DNA of 64,000 nt, taken from Aquibacillus salsiterrae. GTDB lineage: Bacteria; Bacillota; Bacilli; Bacillales; Amphibacillaceae. Both the position numbers and the translations under genes were made by a program. The stretch lies in NCBI RefSeq assembly GCF_028416595.1, contig NZ_JAMQKC010000005.1, positions 161,254 through 225,253 on the forward strand, in the 5' to 3' direction. This document shows positions 26,041 to 34,675 of this stretch, piece by piece. Each line of letters starts with the position of its first letter. Within the stretch, counting starts at the first letter, position 1. A model generated the notes under the pieces. That model was not told the origin of the DNA. It did not search any database and was given only the letters and a program-made list of their open reading frames with translations.

Positions 26041-26754
26041 TTACCAGTTCATTTTATTTCCTTGATAATCAATAAACATATGCTCTTCTATTGCAGGCGA
26101 GTTCAATATTTCGCTAACAATTCCCGTTGCCGATTCCATTGCATCAATCGTTGCTTCGTCATTAAATTCGCCAAATATATACGTTTTTACGTAACCAGGA
26201 TGGAATGCCAGCACTTTTACCCCCTGCTCCGCTAATTGATTTTGCAAAATGGTTAGTTGCATATTCAATGCTGTCTTTGACATCGAGTAGCCATATTCTT
26301 TTTTCCGCCAAGAATCAGCGAGACTTGCCGCTTCTGATGAGATGTTCGCAAGCATCTTACTTTCGCCTTTCAACAATAATGGCACGACTGATTTTGACAC
26401 ACGTAATGGACCAAATACATTGGTATCAAACAACTTCATCATATCCTCATAGTTGAACTCACCAAATATATCCTCAGACCGGTCTTTATAGATAGCTGCA
26501 TTATTCACTAAAATATCAAGCTTTCCTGCTGTCTGTTCTATGTACCGAGCAGCTTCGTCAACCGATTGTTGATTCGTAACATCAAGCGATAAGATGTGTA
26601 AATCGTCTCCATACGTCTCTTTTAACTGATCAAGCTCTGGCCAATCATTCATGTATCTTCCGGCAAAAACTTGAAAATCTTTCTCAAGGAATACCTTTGT
26701 AAGCGCCAACCCAAGACCTCGGTCTGCTCCTGTAACATACACTGTCTTTTTCAT
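26041..26754 (-). CDS. Short-chain dehydrogenase/reductase
   Basis: 237 residues from ATG 26752-26754, preceded by TTAGGAGGGGG. Cofactor motif TGADRGLG, structural NNAA, catalytic YGYSMSK. Classical SDR length. Substrate unknown. It is co-transcribed with the ThuA-like gene 12 bp downstream, so a sugar or polyol derivative is plausible. Confidence 0.92.
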   Translation of the reverse strand: MKKTVYVTGADRGLGLALTKVFLEKDFQVFAGRYMNDWPELDQLKETYGDDLHILSLDVTNQQSVDEAARYIEQTAGKLDILVNNAAIYKDRSEDIFGEFNYEDMMKLFDTNVFGPLRVSKSVVPLLLKGESKMLANISSEAASLADSWRKKEYGYSMSKTALNMQLTILQNQLAEQGVKVLAFHPGYVKTYIFGEFNDEATIDAMESATGIVSEILNSPAIEEHMFIDYQGNKMNW

Positions 26755-26956
26755 CAAATTTCCCCCTCCTAAAGTGGATACCCTTACATTATTCTCTAGC
26801 ATTGTTTCAATATCCTGTTGATTTGCTAAGAAAGTTTATCTAGTATTCGAAGTTTATTAAAGCCCGTTAGGTGAGCAACTAAAAGAGAGAGCAATGATTG
26901 ATACCGTTAAAAGAGTTAAAAAGATTGCTAGTTAATTCTAGCTTGCTTATAATAAT

Positions 26957-26971
26957 AGGAAACGTTTTCAA
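26957..26971. promoter_or_regulatory. cre-like site before the MFS gene
   Basis: AGGAAACGTTTTCAA lies about 15 bp before the start codon, where CcpA binding would block transcription or its first steps. The match to the CcpA consensus is good. Confidence 0.6.
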
Positions 26972-26985
26972 AAAAAGGAGGGACT

Positions 26986-28173
26986 ATGCCGAAAAATCCA
27001 TTCTTTAAGACATCGTTATACTATACGTTAATCTTTATGGCCACTTCTAGTCTAGTATCCTATATTTCATTATTTTACGCGGAGATGGACGTTGTTGATA
27101 GCAAAATTGGTATTTTAACATCTGTTGGTGCAATCATTGGTGTACTCGCCAATCCATTTTGGGGAGTTCGCGGCGACCGGGCCAAGGCAAAAAATAACGT
27201 CCTTCGTCTATGTCTTTTATTTGCTGCTTGTTTCGTGTGGTTGTTTCCGTTACTTGGCAATAATTTTCTATTATTACTACTGGTTGCTTGCTCGTTTTAT
27301 TTCTTTCAATCGGCAATCAATCCACTTAGTGACGCTATATCGTTAGAACTATCTGCTAAAGAAAACTTCCAATTTTCCAATGTTCGTACCTTTGGATCAT
27401 TAGGATTTGCCGTCATGTCGGTGATTGCGGGTTCATTAATTGAATACAGTATTGATGCGATTTTTATCTTGTACTCCTCATTAATGTTCATTGCCCTTAT
27501 TGTGTCTTTCTGGATTCCTAATATCAAAGGCTATCAACAAGACCGCCAAAAGGTTAAATTTTGGCAAGTGTTAAAGAGCCGCTCGCTTCGTCGGATTTAT
27601 TTGTACACCCTTATTTTAAGTACCGGTTTTGGTTTTTTTATTTCATTTCATGCACTCTATAGCGTGGAACAAGGGATTTCTGTCGGATTGCTTGGCATCG
27701 GGATTATGATTGGCTCCTTTAGTCAGTTTCCCTTTATGCTCTTTTTTGATAAACTGTACGAAAAACTTGGCATTCGCAAAATTATTTTAATCTCTGGACT
27801 GTTTAATGTTACGAGGTGGACACTTTACGCCGTGTGGTTGAACTCGTATACGATATTATTTCTTTGGCTTTTACACGGGGGTTCGTTCATCCTCGTTTAT
27901 CTTTGTTTAGCTGAGTATGTCCATCGTCATGTTCAAAAAGAGTTAAAAGTAAGTGGGCAAATGATGAACTTTATTGTCCTCCAAGGTGCTGGGCAAATTA
28001 TCGGTGGAATTGTAGGTGGGTTTTTCGCTGACTTGTATAGTTATGGAATTGTTTTCGCTAGTTTAGCTGTGATTAGTCTAATTGGCGTCTTCTATTTCTG
28101 GTATTCGACTCGATCGAATAAAGCGTTAGTCGATGATTACCCTGTCCAAACAGATCAATCGTCAGCGCTTTGA
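26986..28173 (+). CDS. MFS transporter, LacY/nucleoside-symporter-like
   Basis: 395 residues, 12 transmembrane segments, no signal peptide. Motif A-like loop WGVRGDRAKAKN after helix 2. The short N-terminus and helix pattern resemble the MFS_1_like group, which includes sugar and nucleoside proton symporters. AAAGGAGGG precedes the start. A cre-like site overlaps the leader, so the substrate is probably a carbon source. Divergent from the SDR/ThuA pair, which may share its pathway. Confidence 0.87.
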   Translation: MPKNPFFKTSLYYTLIFMATSSLVSYISLFYAEMDVVDSKIGILTSVGAIIGVLANPFWGVRGDRAKAKNNVLRLCLLFAACFVWLFPLLGNNFLLLLLVACSFYFFQSAINPLSDAISLELSAKENFQFSNVRTFGSLGFAVMSVIAGSLIEYSIDAIFILYSSLMFIALIVSFWIPNIKGYQQDRQKVKFWQVLKSRSLRRIYLYTLILSTGFGFFISFHALYSVEQGISVGLLGIGIMIGSFSQFPFMLFFDKLYEKLGIRKIILISGLFNVTRWTLYAVWLNSYTILFLWLLHGGSFILVYLCLAEYVHRHVQKELKVSGQMMNFIVLQGAGQIIGGIVGGFFADLYSYGIVFASLAVISLIGVFYFWYSTRSNKALVDDYPVQTDQSSAL

Positions 28174-28214
28174 TGTGAAGTAACGTTAAATTGTTTAAAA
28201 AAAGGTAAAATTTA

Positions 28215-28287
28215 GACAAGTCTTACGAAAATGTGTTACTATGGATAAATATCTATAGTAAATTTGAAGGACTTGTCCTTTTTTTAA
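28215..28287 (+). terminator. Two-layer hairpin with T-run before the OsmC gene
   Basis: GACAAGTC (28215-28222) pairs with GACTTGTC (28270-28277), followed by CTTTTTTT. Inside, TTACTAT (28236-28242) pairs with ATAGTAA (28255-28261). It can terminate the MFS transcript or act as an attenuator for the OsmC gene 27 bp downstream. Confidence 0.7.
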
Positions 28288-28313
28288 GTAACTTGAAAGC
28301 GGGGAGATTTTTA

Positions 28314-28823
28314 ATGAAAAGCGAAGAATTACGTAACCTTCAAAAGCCTTTAAAAGATAAATACCGTGAGAATCCGGACGATGCGATGATCACGTTAAAA
28401 GCTAACGGTAAGATTGGTGAAGGTGTTTCTTGTAGTGTTCAAACAGGGAAAGCACTCGTTGAAGCGGGACTCCACCCAGCTACAGGAGGAGACGGCCTGG
28501 CCCTATGTTCCGGAGATATGCTGCTTGAAGCATTAGTTGCATGTGCAGGCGTAACACTTAAGGCGGTTGCTACGTCACTTGAGATTGAACTTCGTGGCGG
28601 AACGATTACAGCAGAAGGGGACCTAGACTTCCGCGGCACACTAGGTGTATCTAAAGAAGCTGCAGTCGGCTTCTCTGACATTCGCCTTAAATTCGACCTA
28701 GATACAGATGCTACTGAAGAACAACTTGCATCCTTACTTAAATTGACTGAGCGTTATTGTGTTGTAAAACAAACGATCTCAAATCCTACAAACGTAGACG
28801 TGTTACATACCGTAACCAAATAG
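28314..28823 (+). CDS. OsmC/YhfA-family protein
   Basis: 169 residues from ATG 28314, preceded by CGGGGAG; in-frame starts further upstream would cross the hairpin. The family has two reactive cysteines, here ALCSGDMLLEALVACAGVTL. OsmC-type proteins are peroxidases for organic hydroperoxides with dithiol helpers, while many YhfA-like members are uncharacterised. The protein is cytoplasmic and stands alone, with its own terminator. Confidence 0.87.
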   Translation: MKSEELRNLQKPLKDKYRENPDDAMITLKANGKIGEGVSCSVQTGKALVEAGLHPATGGDGLALCSGDMLLEALVACAGVTLKAVATSLEIELRGGTITAEGDLDFRGTLGVSKEAAVGFSDIRLKFDLDTDATEEQLASLLKLTERYCVVKQTISNPTNVDVLHTVTK

Positions 28824-28830
28824 TACATGA

Positions 28831-28869
28831 GAGTATAGGTTTGCACGCCGCAAACTTATACTCTTTTTT
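28831..28869 (+). terminator. Terminator of the OsmC gene
   Basis: GAGTATAGGTTTG and CAAACTTATACTC form a long stem with one mismatch, followed by TTTTTT. Confidence 0.92.
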
Positions 28870-29168
28870 AAGAAAAGCGTAAGCGCCTGGGTCAGACCCG
28901 ACAAGCTTAAGCAAAGAAGCTATGTGGTGCTCTTTGCCACAAAGATTTTTTGCTTAAGACCTCGAGGGACTAGGCGCTGTAGCTAGACAATAAGAAAAGC
29001 GTAAGCGCCTTGGTCACCCTGAAAAGCGTAAGACAAGCCTCGTAATGGCGGTCTTCGCCATGTAGAGGATTGACTTACGACTCGAAGGGGTAGGCGCTGT
29101 AGCTAGACAATAAGAAAAGCGTAAGCGCCTTGGTCACCCTGAAAAGCGTAAGCGCCTTGGTTTTTTAT
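28870..29168. repeat. Three head-to-tail copies of the dispersed repeat
   Basis: Each copy begins AAGAAAAGCGTAAGCGCC (28870, 28991, 29112). The first two end in GGCGCTGTAGCTAGACAAT and the third is cut short. The middle contains the TGGCGGTC/GCCA hairpin. This is the only tandem cluster of the family here. The rest of 28824-29321 holds no gene. Confidence 0.85.
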
Positions 29169-29321
29169 AGTTACTGTCTTTCAAAAAACAATCCACTCAA
29201 ACCTACCCACTCCAATTGACCCAACAAAACCAGATATCTGCATTTAATTGTTGAATAATCGCCACTTTTATAATACTATTATCATATAAAATATCCTAAA
29301 AATGGTAAACGAGGACCACAT

Positions 29322-30284
29322 ATGACAAATGATCAAGTTATGCCTTCTAGTAATCCGCTACTCCATGAACTTGTAGAGGTAATACCGCAAGTTGTGCAAG
29401 ACCATTTAGACGAGATGAAACAAGTGAGAATGTTTAAATTATATATGAAATACAGTCCGAGCTATCCAAAGGAATTACTACATACTTTCCAAAATCACTG
29501 CCACGCCTTATTTTATTCACAGGAAAAGTATGAACAATTCATCACTACCTCTAATCAACAGGGGTTTAAACTAGGGGCAATGTTTGCTGAAAATTCACAT
29601 GTGACGCTTGATTTAATGCTTAAAATTACACATAGTACCCGGATGTGGAGTATCCGCCACTTACTAAGAACATTAGACTTCTCTAATCATAATCAACAAA
29701 TCCCCTTACTAATTGAACGTTTCTATGAATTAACGAACACAAGACAACATGCGTTTTTTGAAGGATATATGGATAAACAAAATGAAAAGTTAACCCATCA
29801 AAGTATCACAGACCCTTTAACTGGCCTGTACAATCGTCGATATTTTTATCAACTTATTGTGGAAGAAATGATTAAAGCTCATCGAATCGGCTACCCGCTT
29901 ACATTGATGATTATTGATTTAAATAACTTTAAATCAATCAATGATTCTTTTGGTCATATGGAAGGTGATAAGTTATTAGAAGAGTTTTCCTCTATTTTGA
30001 ACAATGTTAGGTCTAATTTTGATAGTGCCTTTCGTTTTGGTGGGGATGAATTTATTCTAATCCTACCAAACTGTACCGAAGAAAATGCAAAAGAGATTGC
30101 CCTACGCCTTGACAATCAGATAAAAACTTATCAGCCTTTGGTATCTTTATCCTTTGGTGTTGCGGAAATCACTTTAGTTAAGCAGATAGATAAAGTAAAT
30201 GTAGATTACTTTATTAGACTTGCCGATGAACGGATGTATAAATATAAGAAAAACTATAAGGAATGGTTTAATAATCTCAAATAA
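29322..30284 (+). CDS. Diguanylate cyclase (GGDEF) with helical N-terminal domain
   Basis: 320 residues. The C-terminal domain has DPLTGLYNRRYF, DLNNFKSINDSFGH and an intact FRFGGDEF motif (240-244), so it should make c-di-GMP from two GTP. The inhibitory RxxD site is absent (an Arg is present but one residue out of place). The N-terminal ~150 residues are all-helical with several His/Met and no membrane helix; it may be a sensor domain, possibly globin-like, but this is a guess. It is the only c-di-GMP enzyme in the window, and the window contains four c-di-GMP riboswitches. Confidence 0.93.
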   Translation: MTNDQVMPSSNPLLHELVEVIPQVVQDHLDEMKQVRMFKLYMKYSPSYPKELLHTFQNHCHALFYSQEKYEQFITTSNQQGFKLGAMFAENSHVTLDLMLKITHSTRMWSIRHLLRTLDFSNHNQQIPLLIERFYELTNTRQHAFFEGYMDKQNEKLTHQSITDPLTGLYNRRYFYQLIVEEMIKAHRIGYPLTLMIIDLNNFKSINDSFGHMEGDKLLEEFSSILNNVRSNFDSAFRFGGDEFILILPNCTEENAKEIALRLDNQIKTYQPLVSLSFGVAEITLVKQIDKVNVDYFIRLADERMYKYKKNYKEWFNNLK

Positions 30285-30360
30285 CTTTAAATTTCGACAA
30301 ATTTATAAAAATTCGCTATTGCTATTTTAATTAGATGCTGATAATATGGAGTAGATTTAT

Positions 30361-30774
30361 TTGGAAAGCTAATATTCAATATAGTTGGATCACCTTTCCA
30401 AGCAGATAATTTTGACCACTTCTCACCAGAAGTTAAGGCAACGGTACGCCGGGTCAAATACCGATTGGCAGCTTAAAGTTGCCTTATTGATTGAGTTAAA
30501 AGCTCAAATTTTATAAGTTGGTAACTTTATAACCAGTGCATACGCACACAACTTGTGAAACGATCAATAAGAGTGGTAAAAGTAATTATTTGCTAATACT
30601 CTGATCCTACAATGATATATTTGAATATTTAATAGCTTCCTATCATAATGAACATTTATGGTAAACATAGCAGTGTGACTTTATTTGTCATGGCCTGTGT
30701 GTGCTATTTAAATAGGATAATTATATCAAGCAAGTGTTGTGCGCAAAGATTACGCGTTTAACACTTGCTTTTTT
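30361..30774 (+). ncRNA. Candidate structured RNA with pseudoknot and terminator (unassigned)
   Basis: Complementary segments follow one after another: TTGGAAAG/CTTTCCAA, TTTGACC/GGGTCAAA enclosing ACTTC/GAAGT, and GGCAAC/GTTGCC with CGGTA/TACCG whose 3' halves lie outside that helix (a pseudoknot). Later come GTGC/GCAC, GATCA-GAGT/ACTC-TGATC and ATAGCA/TGCTAT inside CCTAT/ATAGG. A perfect 11-bp terminator AAGCAAGTGTT/AACACTTGCTT with T-run ends it (30728-30774). It is 79 bp before the carboxynorspermidine synthase gene. It matches no riboswitch, RNase P, tmRNA or 6S RNA that I know. Confidence 0.6.
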
Positions 30775-30852
30775 GTGTTACTAGAATAGTAGATTGTTTC
30801 ACAGTAGCTCTTGTCTTGCTTTTAAAAAGTCTATTTAGTTAGGAGAATGAAA

Positions 30853-32088
30853 ATGGGAAAAGCGCTTATTATCGGATGTGGTGGTGTAGCATCTGTTGCT
30901 ATCCACAAATGTGTACAAAACAGTGAGGTTTTTGAAGAAATTTGTATCGCGAGTCGTACTAAATCTAAATGTGATGAATTAAAAGCAAAACTAGATGGTG
31001 GACAAACAAAAATCACGACTGCGCAAGTAGATGCAAACAACGTAGACGAGCTAATTGCTTTGATTGAAGAGGTAAAACCAGATATCGTCATGAACTTAGC
31101 ATTACCATATCAGGATTTAACGATTATGGATGCTTGTCTTGCAACGAAAACGCATTATATGGATACAGCGAACTATGAGCCGGAAGATACGGCAAAGTTT
31201 GAATATAAATGGCAATGGGAATACCGCGAGCGCTTTGAAAAGGCCGGAATTACCGCACTTTTAGGTAGCGGATTTGACCCAGGCGTTACAGGTGTATTCT
31301 CTGCACACGCACTAAAGCACCACTTTGATGAAATTGAGTACATCGATATTTTGGACTGTAACGCAGGTGACCACGGCTATCCATTTGCAACGAACTTTAA
31401 CCCAGAAATTAATATTCGTGAAGTATCGGCAAACGGAAGATACTGGGAAAATGGTGAGTGGATTGAAACTGATCCGATGGAAATCAAACGCGTCTATGAT
31501 TTTCCAGAAGTTGGCGAACGTGACATGTACCTTTTGTATCATGAAGAACTTGAATCTCTAGCACAAAATATTCCTGGACTAAAAAGAATCCGTTTCTTCA
31601 TGACATTTGGTCAAAGCTATTTAACTCACTTAAAGTGCTTAGAGAATGTTGGTTTAACTTCGATTGAGCCAATTGAATATGAAGGTCAACAAATTGTCCC
31701 CCTTCAATTTCTAAAAGCATTATTACCAGACCCCTCATCCCTTGGACCAAGAACAAAAGGTAAAACAAATATCGGATGTATTTTCCAAGGTAAAAAAGAT
31801 GGTAAAGCCAAGACTTACTATGTATACAACGTTTGTGACCATGAGGCATGCTTTGCGGAGGTTGGCTCACAAGCAGTTGCTTATACAACAGGTGTTCCAG
31901 CAATGATTGGCGCGATGATGATCATGACAGGAAAATGGAACAAGCCAGGCGTATACAACATTGAAGAATTTAATCCAGATCCGTTCATGGAAGCATTAAA
32001 CAAATGGGGATTACCATGGAAAGAAAGCTTTGACCCTGAGCTTGTCGATGGAAAACCAGTTGTTAAAGAACCGGAGTATGCACGTTAA
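30853..32088 (+). CDS. Carboxynorspermidine/carboxyspermidine synthase (saccharopine dehydrogenase family)
   Basis: 411 residues from ATG 30853, spaced 7 nt from AGGAG; an ATG two codons earlier is too close. The N-terminus KALIIGCGGVASVAIHKC is an NAD(P)-binding fold, followed by TANYEPED and LGSGFDPGVTG typical of Lys1-like enzymes of this branch. It condenses aspartate semialdehyde with putrescine or diaminopropane and reduces the product. The decarboxylase gene follows by one base. With aguA/aguB this gives an aminopropyl-transferase-free route to spermidine. Confidence 0.93.
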   Translation: MGKALIIGCGGVASVAIHKCVQNSEVFEEICIASRTKSKCDELKAKLDGGQTKITTAQVDANNVDELIALIEEVKPDIVMNLALPYQDLTIMDACLATKTHYMDTANYEPEDTAKFEYKWQWEYRERFEKAGITALLGSGFDPGVTGVFSAHALKHHFDEIEYIDILDCNAGDHGYPFATNFNPEINIREVSANGRYWENGEWIETDPMEIKRVYDFPEVGERDMYLLYHEELESLAQNIPGLKRIRFFMTFGQSYLTHLKCLENVGLTSIEPIEYEGQQIVPLQFLKALLPDPSSLGPRTKGKTNIGCIFQGKKDGKAKTYYVYNVCDHEACFAEVGSQAVAYTTGVPAMIGAMMIMTGKWNKPGVYNIEEFNPDPFMEALNKWGLPWKESFDPELVDGKPVVKEPEYAR

Positions 32089-32089
32089 G

Positions 32090-33220
32090 ATGCGATTTGA
32101 CGAATTACCAACACCTTGTTATGTCGTAGATGAAGGACTTCTAGAGAAAAATCTAAAAATCCTAAACGGGGTTATGCAGCGCACAGGGTGTAAGATTGTA
32201 TTGGCTCAAAAAGCATTTTCGATGTTCTCTATGTATCCGCTAATTGGACAGTACTTAAGTGGTACAACAGCTAGTGGCTTATATGAGGCACGTTTAGGCT
32301 TTGAAGAGATGGGCAAAGAGAATCATGTCTTTGCCCCGGCTTACCGAGAAGATGAAATCGATGAAATCATTTCAATTTGTGATCATATCATTTTCAATTC
32401 CTTTTCTCAATTAGATAAATTTAAAGATAAAGCACTGCAAGCAGGTAAAAAAGTTGGCTTACGTATCAATCCGGAATGCTCAACGCAAGAAGGTCACGAG
32501 ATTTACGACCCGTGTGCACCAGGCTCACGCTTTGGCGTAACAAGAGAACATTTTCGCCCTGATTTACTAGACGGTGTATCTGGGTTACATTTCCATACGC
32601 TTTGCCAACAAAATTCAGATGACCTTGAAACAACGCTTCATGCTGTTGAAGAAAAATTTGGTGAATGGTTGCCGCAAATGGAATGGATTAATTTTGGTGG
32701 TGGCCACCATATTACTCGTGAAGATTATGACATTACTTTGTTAGAAAAATGTATCGGTAAAATGCAGGATGTCTATGGTCTTGAGGTGTACCTTGAGCCT
32801 GGTGAAGCAGTTGCCCTTAATGCGGGGTATTTAATTACAACGGTATTAGACACACATCTAAACAGCATGGATATTGCGATTCTTGATACGTCTGCCTCTT
32901 GTCATATGCCGGATGTTTTGGAAATGCCATACCGCCCACCACTATTCGACTCAGGTGAAGCAGGGGAAAAACCTTACACCTTTAGACTTGGCGGACAAAC
33001 CTGTCTTGCAGGTGACGTGATTGGTGATTATTCGTTTGATGCACCGCTAAAAAGTGGGGACCGCTTAGTGTTTGGCGATATGGCCATCTATTCGATGGTG
33101 AAAAACACAACCTTTAACGGGATGGCTTTACCTGCACTTGCTATCAAAGAAAAAAACGGCGATTGTAAGGTTGTCCATTCGTTTGGTTATCAAGATTTCA
33201 AGATGCGGTTGTCAAGGTAG
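32090..33220 (+). CDS. nspC: Carboxynorspermidine decarboxylase
   Basis: 376 residues, PLP-dependent alanine-racemase-fold decarboxylase. It has the N-terminal Lys region LAQKAFSMF, HFHTLCQQ, FGGGHHITREDYD and the C-terminal EPGEAVALNAG and SASCHMPDVLEMPYRP with the active-site cysteine. It removes CO2 from carboxyspermidine or carboxynorspermidine. It starts one base after the stop of the synthase gene; an in-frame ATG four codons upstream is possible. Followed by a strong terminator. Confidence 0.95.
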   Translation: MRFDELPTPCYVVDEGLLEKNLKILNGVMQRTGCKIVLAQKAFSMFSMYPLIGQYLSGTTASGLYEARLGFEEMGKENHVFAPAYREDEIDEIISICDHIIFNSFSQLDKFKDKALQAGKKVGLRINPECSTQEGHEIYDPCAPGSRFGVTREHFRPDLLDGVSGLHFHTLCQQNSDDLETTLHAVEEKFGEWLPQMEWINFGGGHHITREDYDITLLEKCIGKMQDVYGLEVYLEPGEAVALNAGYLITTVLDTHLNSMDIAILDTSASCHMPDVLEMPYRPPLFDSGEAGEKPYTFRLGGQTCLAGDVIGDYSFDAPLKSGDRLVFGDMAIYSMVKNTTFNGMALPALAIKEKNGDCKVVHSFGYQDFKMRLSR

Positions 33221-33221
33221 A

Positions 33222-33250
33222 AACCAGACTCAGGTGGGTCTGGTTTTTTT
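33222..33250 (+). terminator. Terminator of the carboxyspermidine operon
   Basis: AACCAGAC and GTCTGGTT form a stem with seven T after it. Confidence 0.93.
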
Positions 33251-33290
33251 ACTATAAAGAGCGCTTGTCTTAATTTGAAGACAATCCCCT

Positions 33291-33488
33291 TCATGACAAT
33301 GTTGTTAAATACTCATAAAGCTTATTTTCCTCATAATCATTTAGTTCTCGCATCGGAATGATCGTTTGGTTCTTTGGGTCTAATCCCCTGACCTCCGCGA
33401 CTAAGTATTGATCAAGGTAAACATTAAATGAAGGTTTGTTATCGTTAGAATCTTCAATTGGTTTTTTGTGAAAATTTAACTCGTTCAT
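33291..33488 (-). CDS. Small hypothetical protein
   Basis: 65 residues (MNELNFHKKPIEDSNDNKPS..., ending LYEYLTTLS) from ATG 33486-33488 with AAAGGAGTG 7 nt upstream; a GTG two codons earlier overlaps this site. Soluble, with mixed charge and no recognised family. The good ribosome site and codon use support a real gene. Convergent with nspC. Confidence 0.65.
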   Translation of the reverse strand: MNELNFHKKPIEDSNDNKPSFNVYLDQYLVAEVRGLDPKNQTIIPMRELNDYEENKLYEYLTTLS

Positions 33489-33603
33489 AGCCACACTCCT
33501 TTATATAGATAGTTTTGCCCAGCAAAATGATTGTTATTATTCCCATATTTTATCCTGCCACATTTAATTGGAACAGGGCACTATAAATAGTGAGGTGATG
33601 AGA

Positions 33604-33765
33604 ATGGCTAAGAAAAATAACTTAATTGGTGAACCTGAGGAAATGAGTCCGATAAGTGAGATTTTTGGAAATGAAACAGATCCACCAGTTGTCGAAGTCA
33701 CCAAACCAACTAAGCTTGAAGACCCACTGGAAATTAGAAAACCTTCCTCGGTTACCGAGATTTGA
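33604..33765 (+). CDS. Small hypothetical protein
   Basis: 53 residues (MAKKNNLIGEPEEMSPISEI...) from ATG 33604, preceded by GAGGTGATGAG. Acidic, Pro-rich, no membrane helix. The opposite strand has an overlapping open frame, but only this one has a ribosome site. Function unknown. Confidence 0.5.
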   Translation: MAKKNNLIGEPEEMSPISEIFGNETDPPVVEVTKPTKLEDPLEIRKPSSVTEI

Positions 33766-33900
33766 TATCGAGAAAAAGTAAAAGGAGCAGGTAAAAAACT
33801 AACAGGTTCAGTTTCGGGAGAGAAAAATGCTAATAACAATAGAAATAACATAATGATTAGCATACATTCCGAACTATATTTCACAGCACAAATAGCAAAC

Positions 33901-33935
33901 AAAAACGCTCAGAAATTTTTTATCTGAGCGTTTTT
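33901..33935. terminator. Bidirectional terminator
   Basis: AAAAACGCTCAG and CTGAGCGTTTTT form a perfect 12-bp stem with A and T runs on both sides. It can end transcripts from either direction. The remaining 33766-34055 shows no gene. Confidence 0.9.
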
Positions 33936-34055
33936 ATCGTAATATTTAATTTCTCTTCTTCAACTAAAGCACCAGTTACTTTAAGTGTATTACTTCACAA
34001 AACTTATTAATTTTTATAAAAAAACATCATAGCCAGCAATTGAGAGCCATGATGT

Positions 34056-34334
34056 TTATTGGTTTATATCTTTAAAGATCCTAGCATTGTGGATGATTCG
34101 AACTACTTCTACTGCATCATTATTAATTCGATAAATTATCCTATAGTTAGATAATACTTTTTCTCTAATCTTTTCATCTTTCAGTTCCGGAACAATACGA
34201 CCAGAATTAGGGAAAACAGCAGTAGTTTCAATTGCATCCATAATTCTTCTTGCAAACATCCTGCCGTACTCTTCAGAGTCTTCAGCAATATAGGTACAAA
34301 TGTTATCTAAATCTTTTACAGCAGATTCTGCCAT
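34056..34334 (-). CDS. ParE/RelE-family toxin
   Basis: 92 residues with the family pattern: ESAVKDLDNICTYIAED at the start, FPNSGRIVPE in the middle, and EKVLSNYRIIYRINNDAVEVVRIIHNARIF at the end. ParE types inhibit gyrase, RelE types cut mRNA, and the sequence does not decide between them. It starts one base after the antitoxin stop, so the pair is one unit with antitoxin first. Confidence 0.92.
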   Translation of the reverse strand: MAESAVKDLDNICTYIAEDSEEYGRMFARRIMDAIETTAVFPNSGRIVPELKDEKIREKVLSNYRIIYRINNDAVEVVRIIHNARIFKDINQ

Positions 34335-34335
34335 C

Positions 34336-34518
34336 TTAATTCAACCATTTCCCTAACTTCTCCTTAACCACTTCATGAGGAACAAATTTTTCAGCATCCA
34401 GTTCTTTAATTCCTTTTTCTATTTTCTTTCTAACATAAAGTTCCCGCATGATATCGTCGAGGGTCACATTTTCCGGTAAATCTTTAATTAGTTTAATTAC
34501 TTCTTTTTTCGTGCTCAT
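34336..34518 (-). CDS. Antitoxin partner of the ParE/RelE toxin
   Basis: 60 residues, mostly helical, highly charged (MSTKKEVIKLIKDLPENVTLDDIMRELYVRKKIEKG...). It resembles the short PHD/DUF2281-like antitoxins that wrap around ParE-type toxins and lacks a clear DNA-binding domain. AAGGAGG lies 8 nt before the ATG. Coupled to the toxin. Confidence 0.82.
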   Translation of the reverse strand: MSTKKEVIKLIKDLPENVTLDDIMRELYVRKKIEKGIKELDAEKFVPHEVVKEKLGKWLN

Positions 34519-34675
34519 GTGACATACCTCCTTTTTAAGGTTTTAAGGTGTTATATAAATTATTATATTACACATCCTTCTTTATAACATTAATATTTAG
34601 ACTAATAAAATTTGTCTTTTGCACTCTTGCACCCGTTACCTCAACAAGAGAGTTATCTTATATTGGATGGTTTTC

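Noticed and set aside
30361..30774. RNase P RNA, tmRNA, 6S RNA or lysine riboswitch
   Set aside because: The signature segments of each (for example GAGGAAAGTCC for RNase P and the GGGGACG start of tmRNA) are missing.
33564..33902. 112-codon minus-strand frame with a hydrophobic start
   Set aside because: No ribosome site was found, and it overlaps the better supported 53-codon plus-strand gene.
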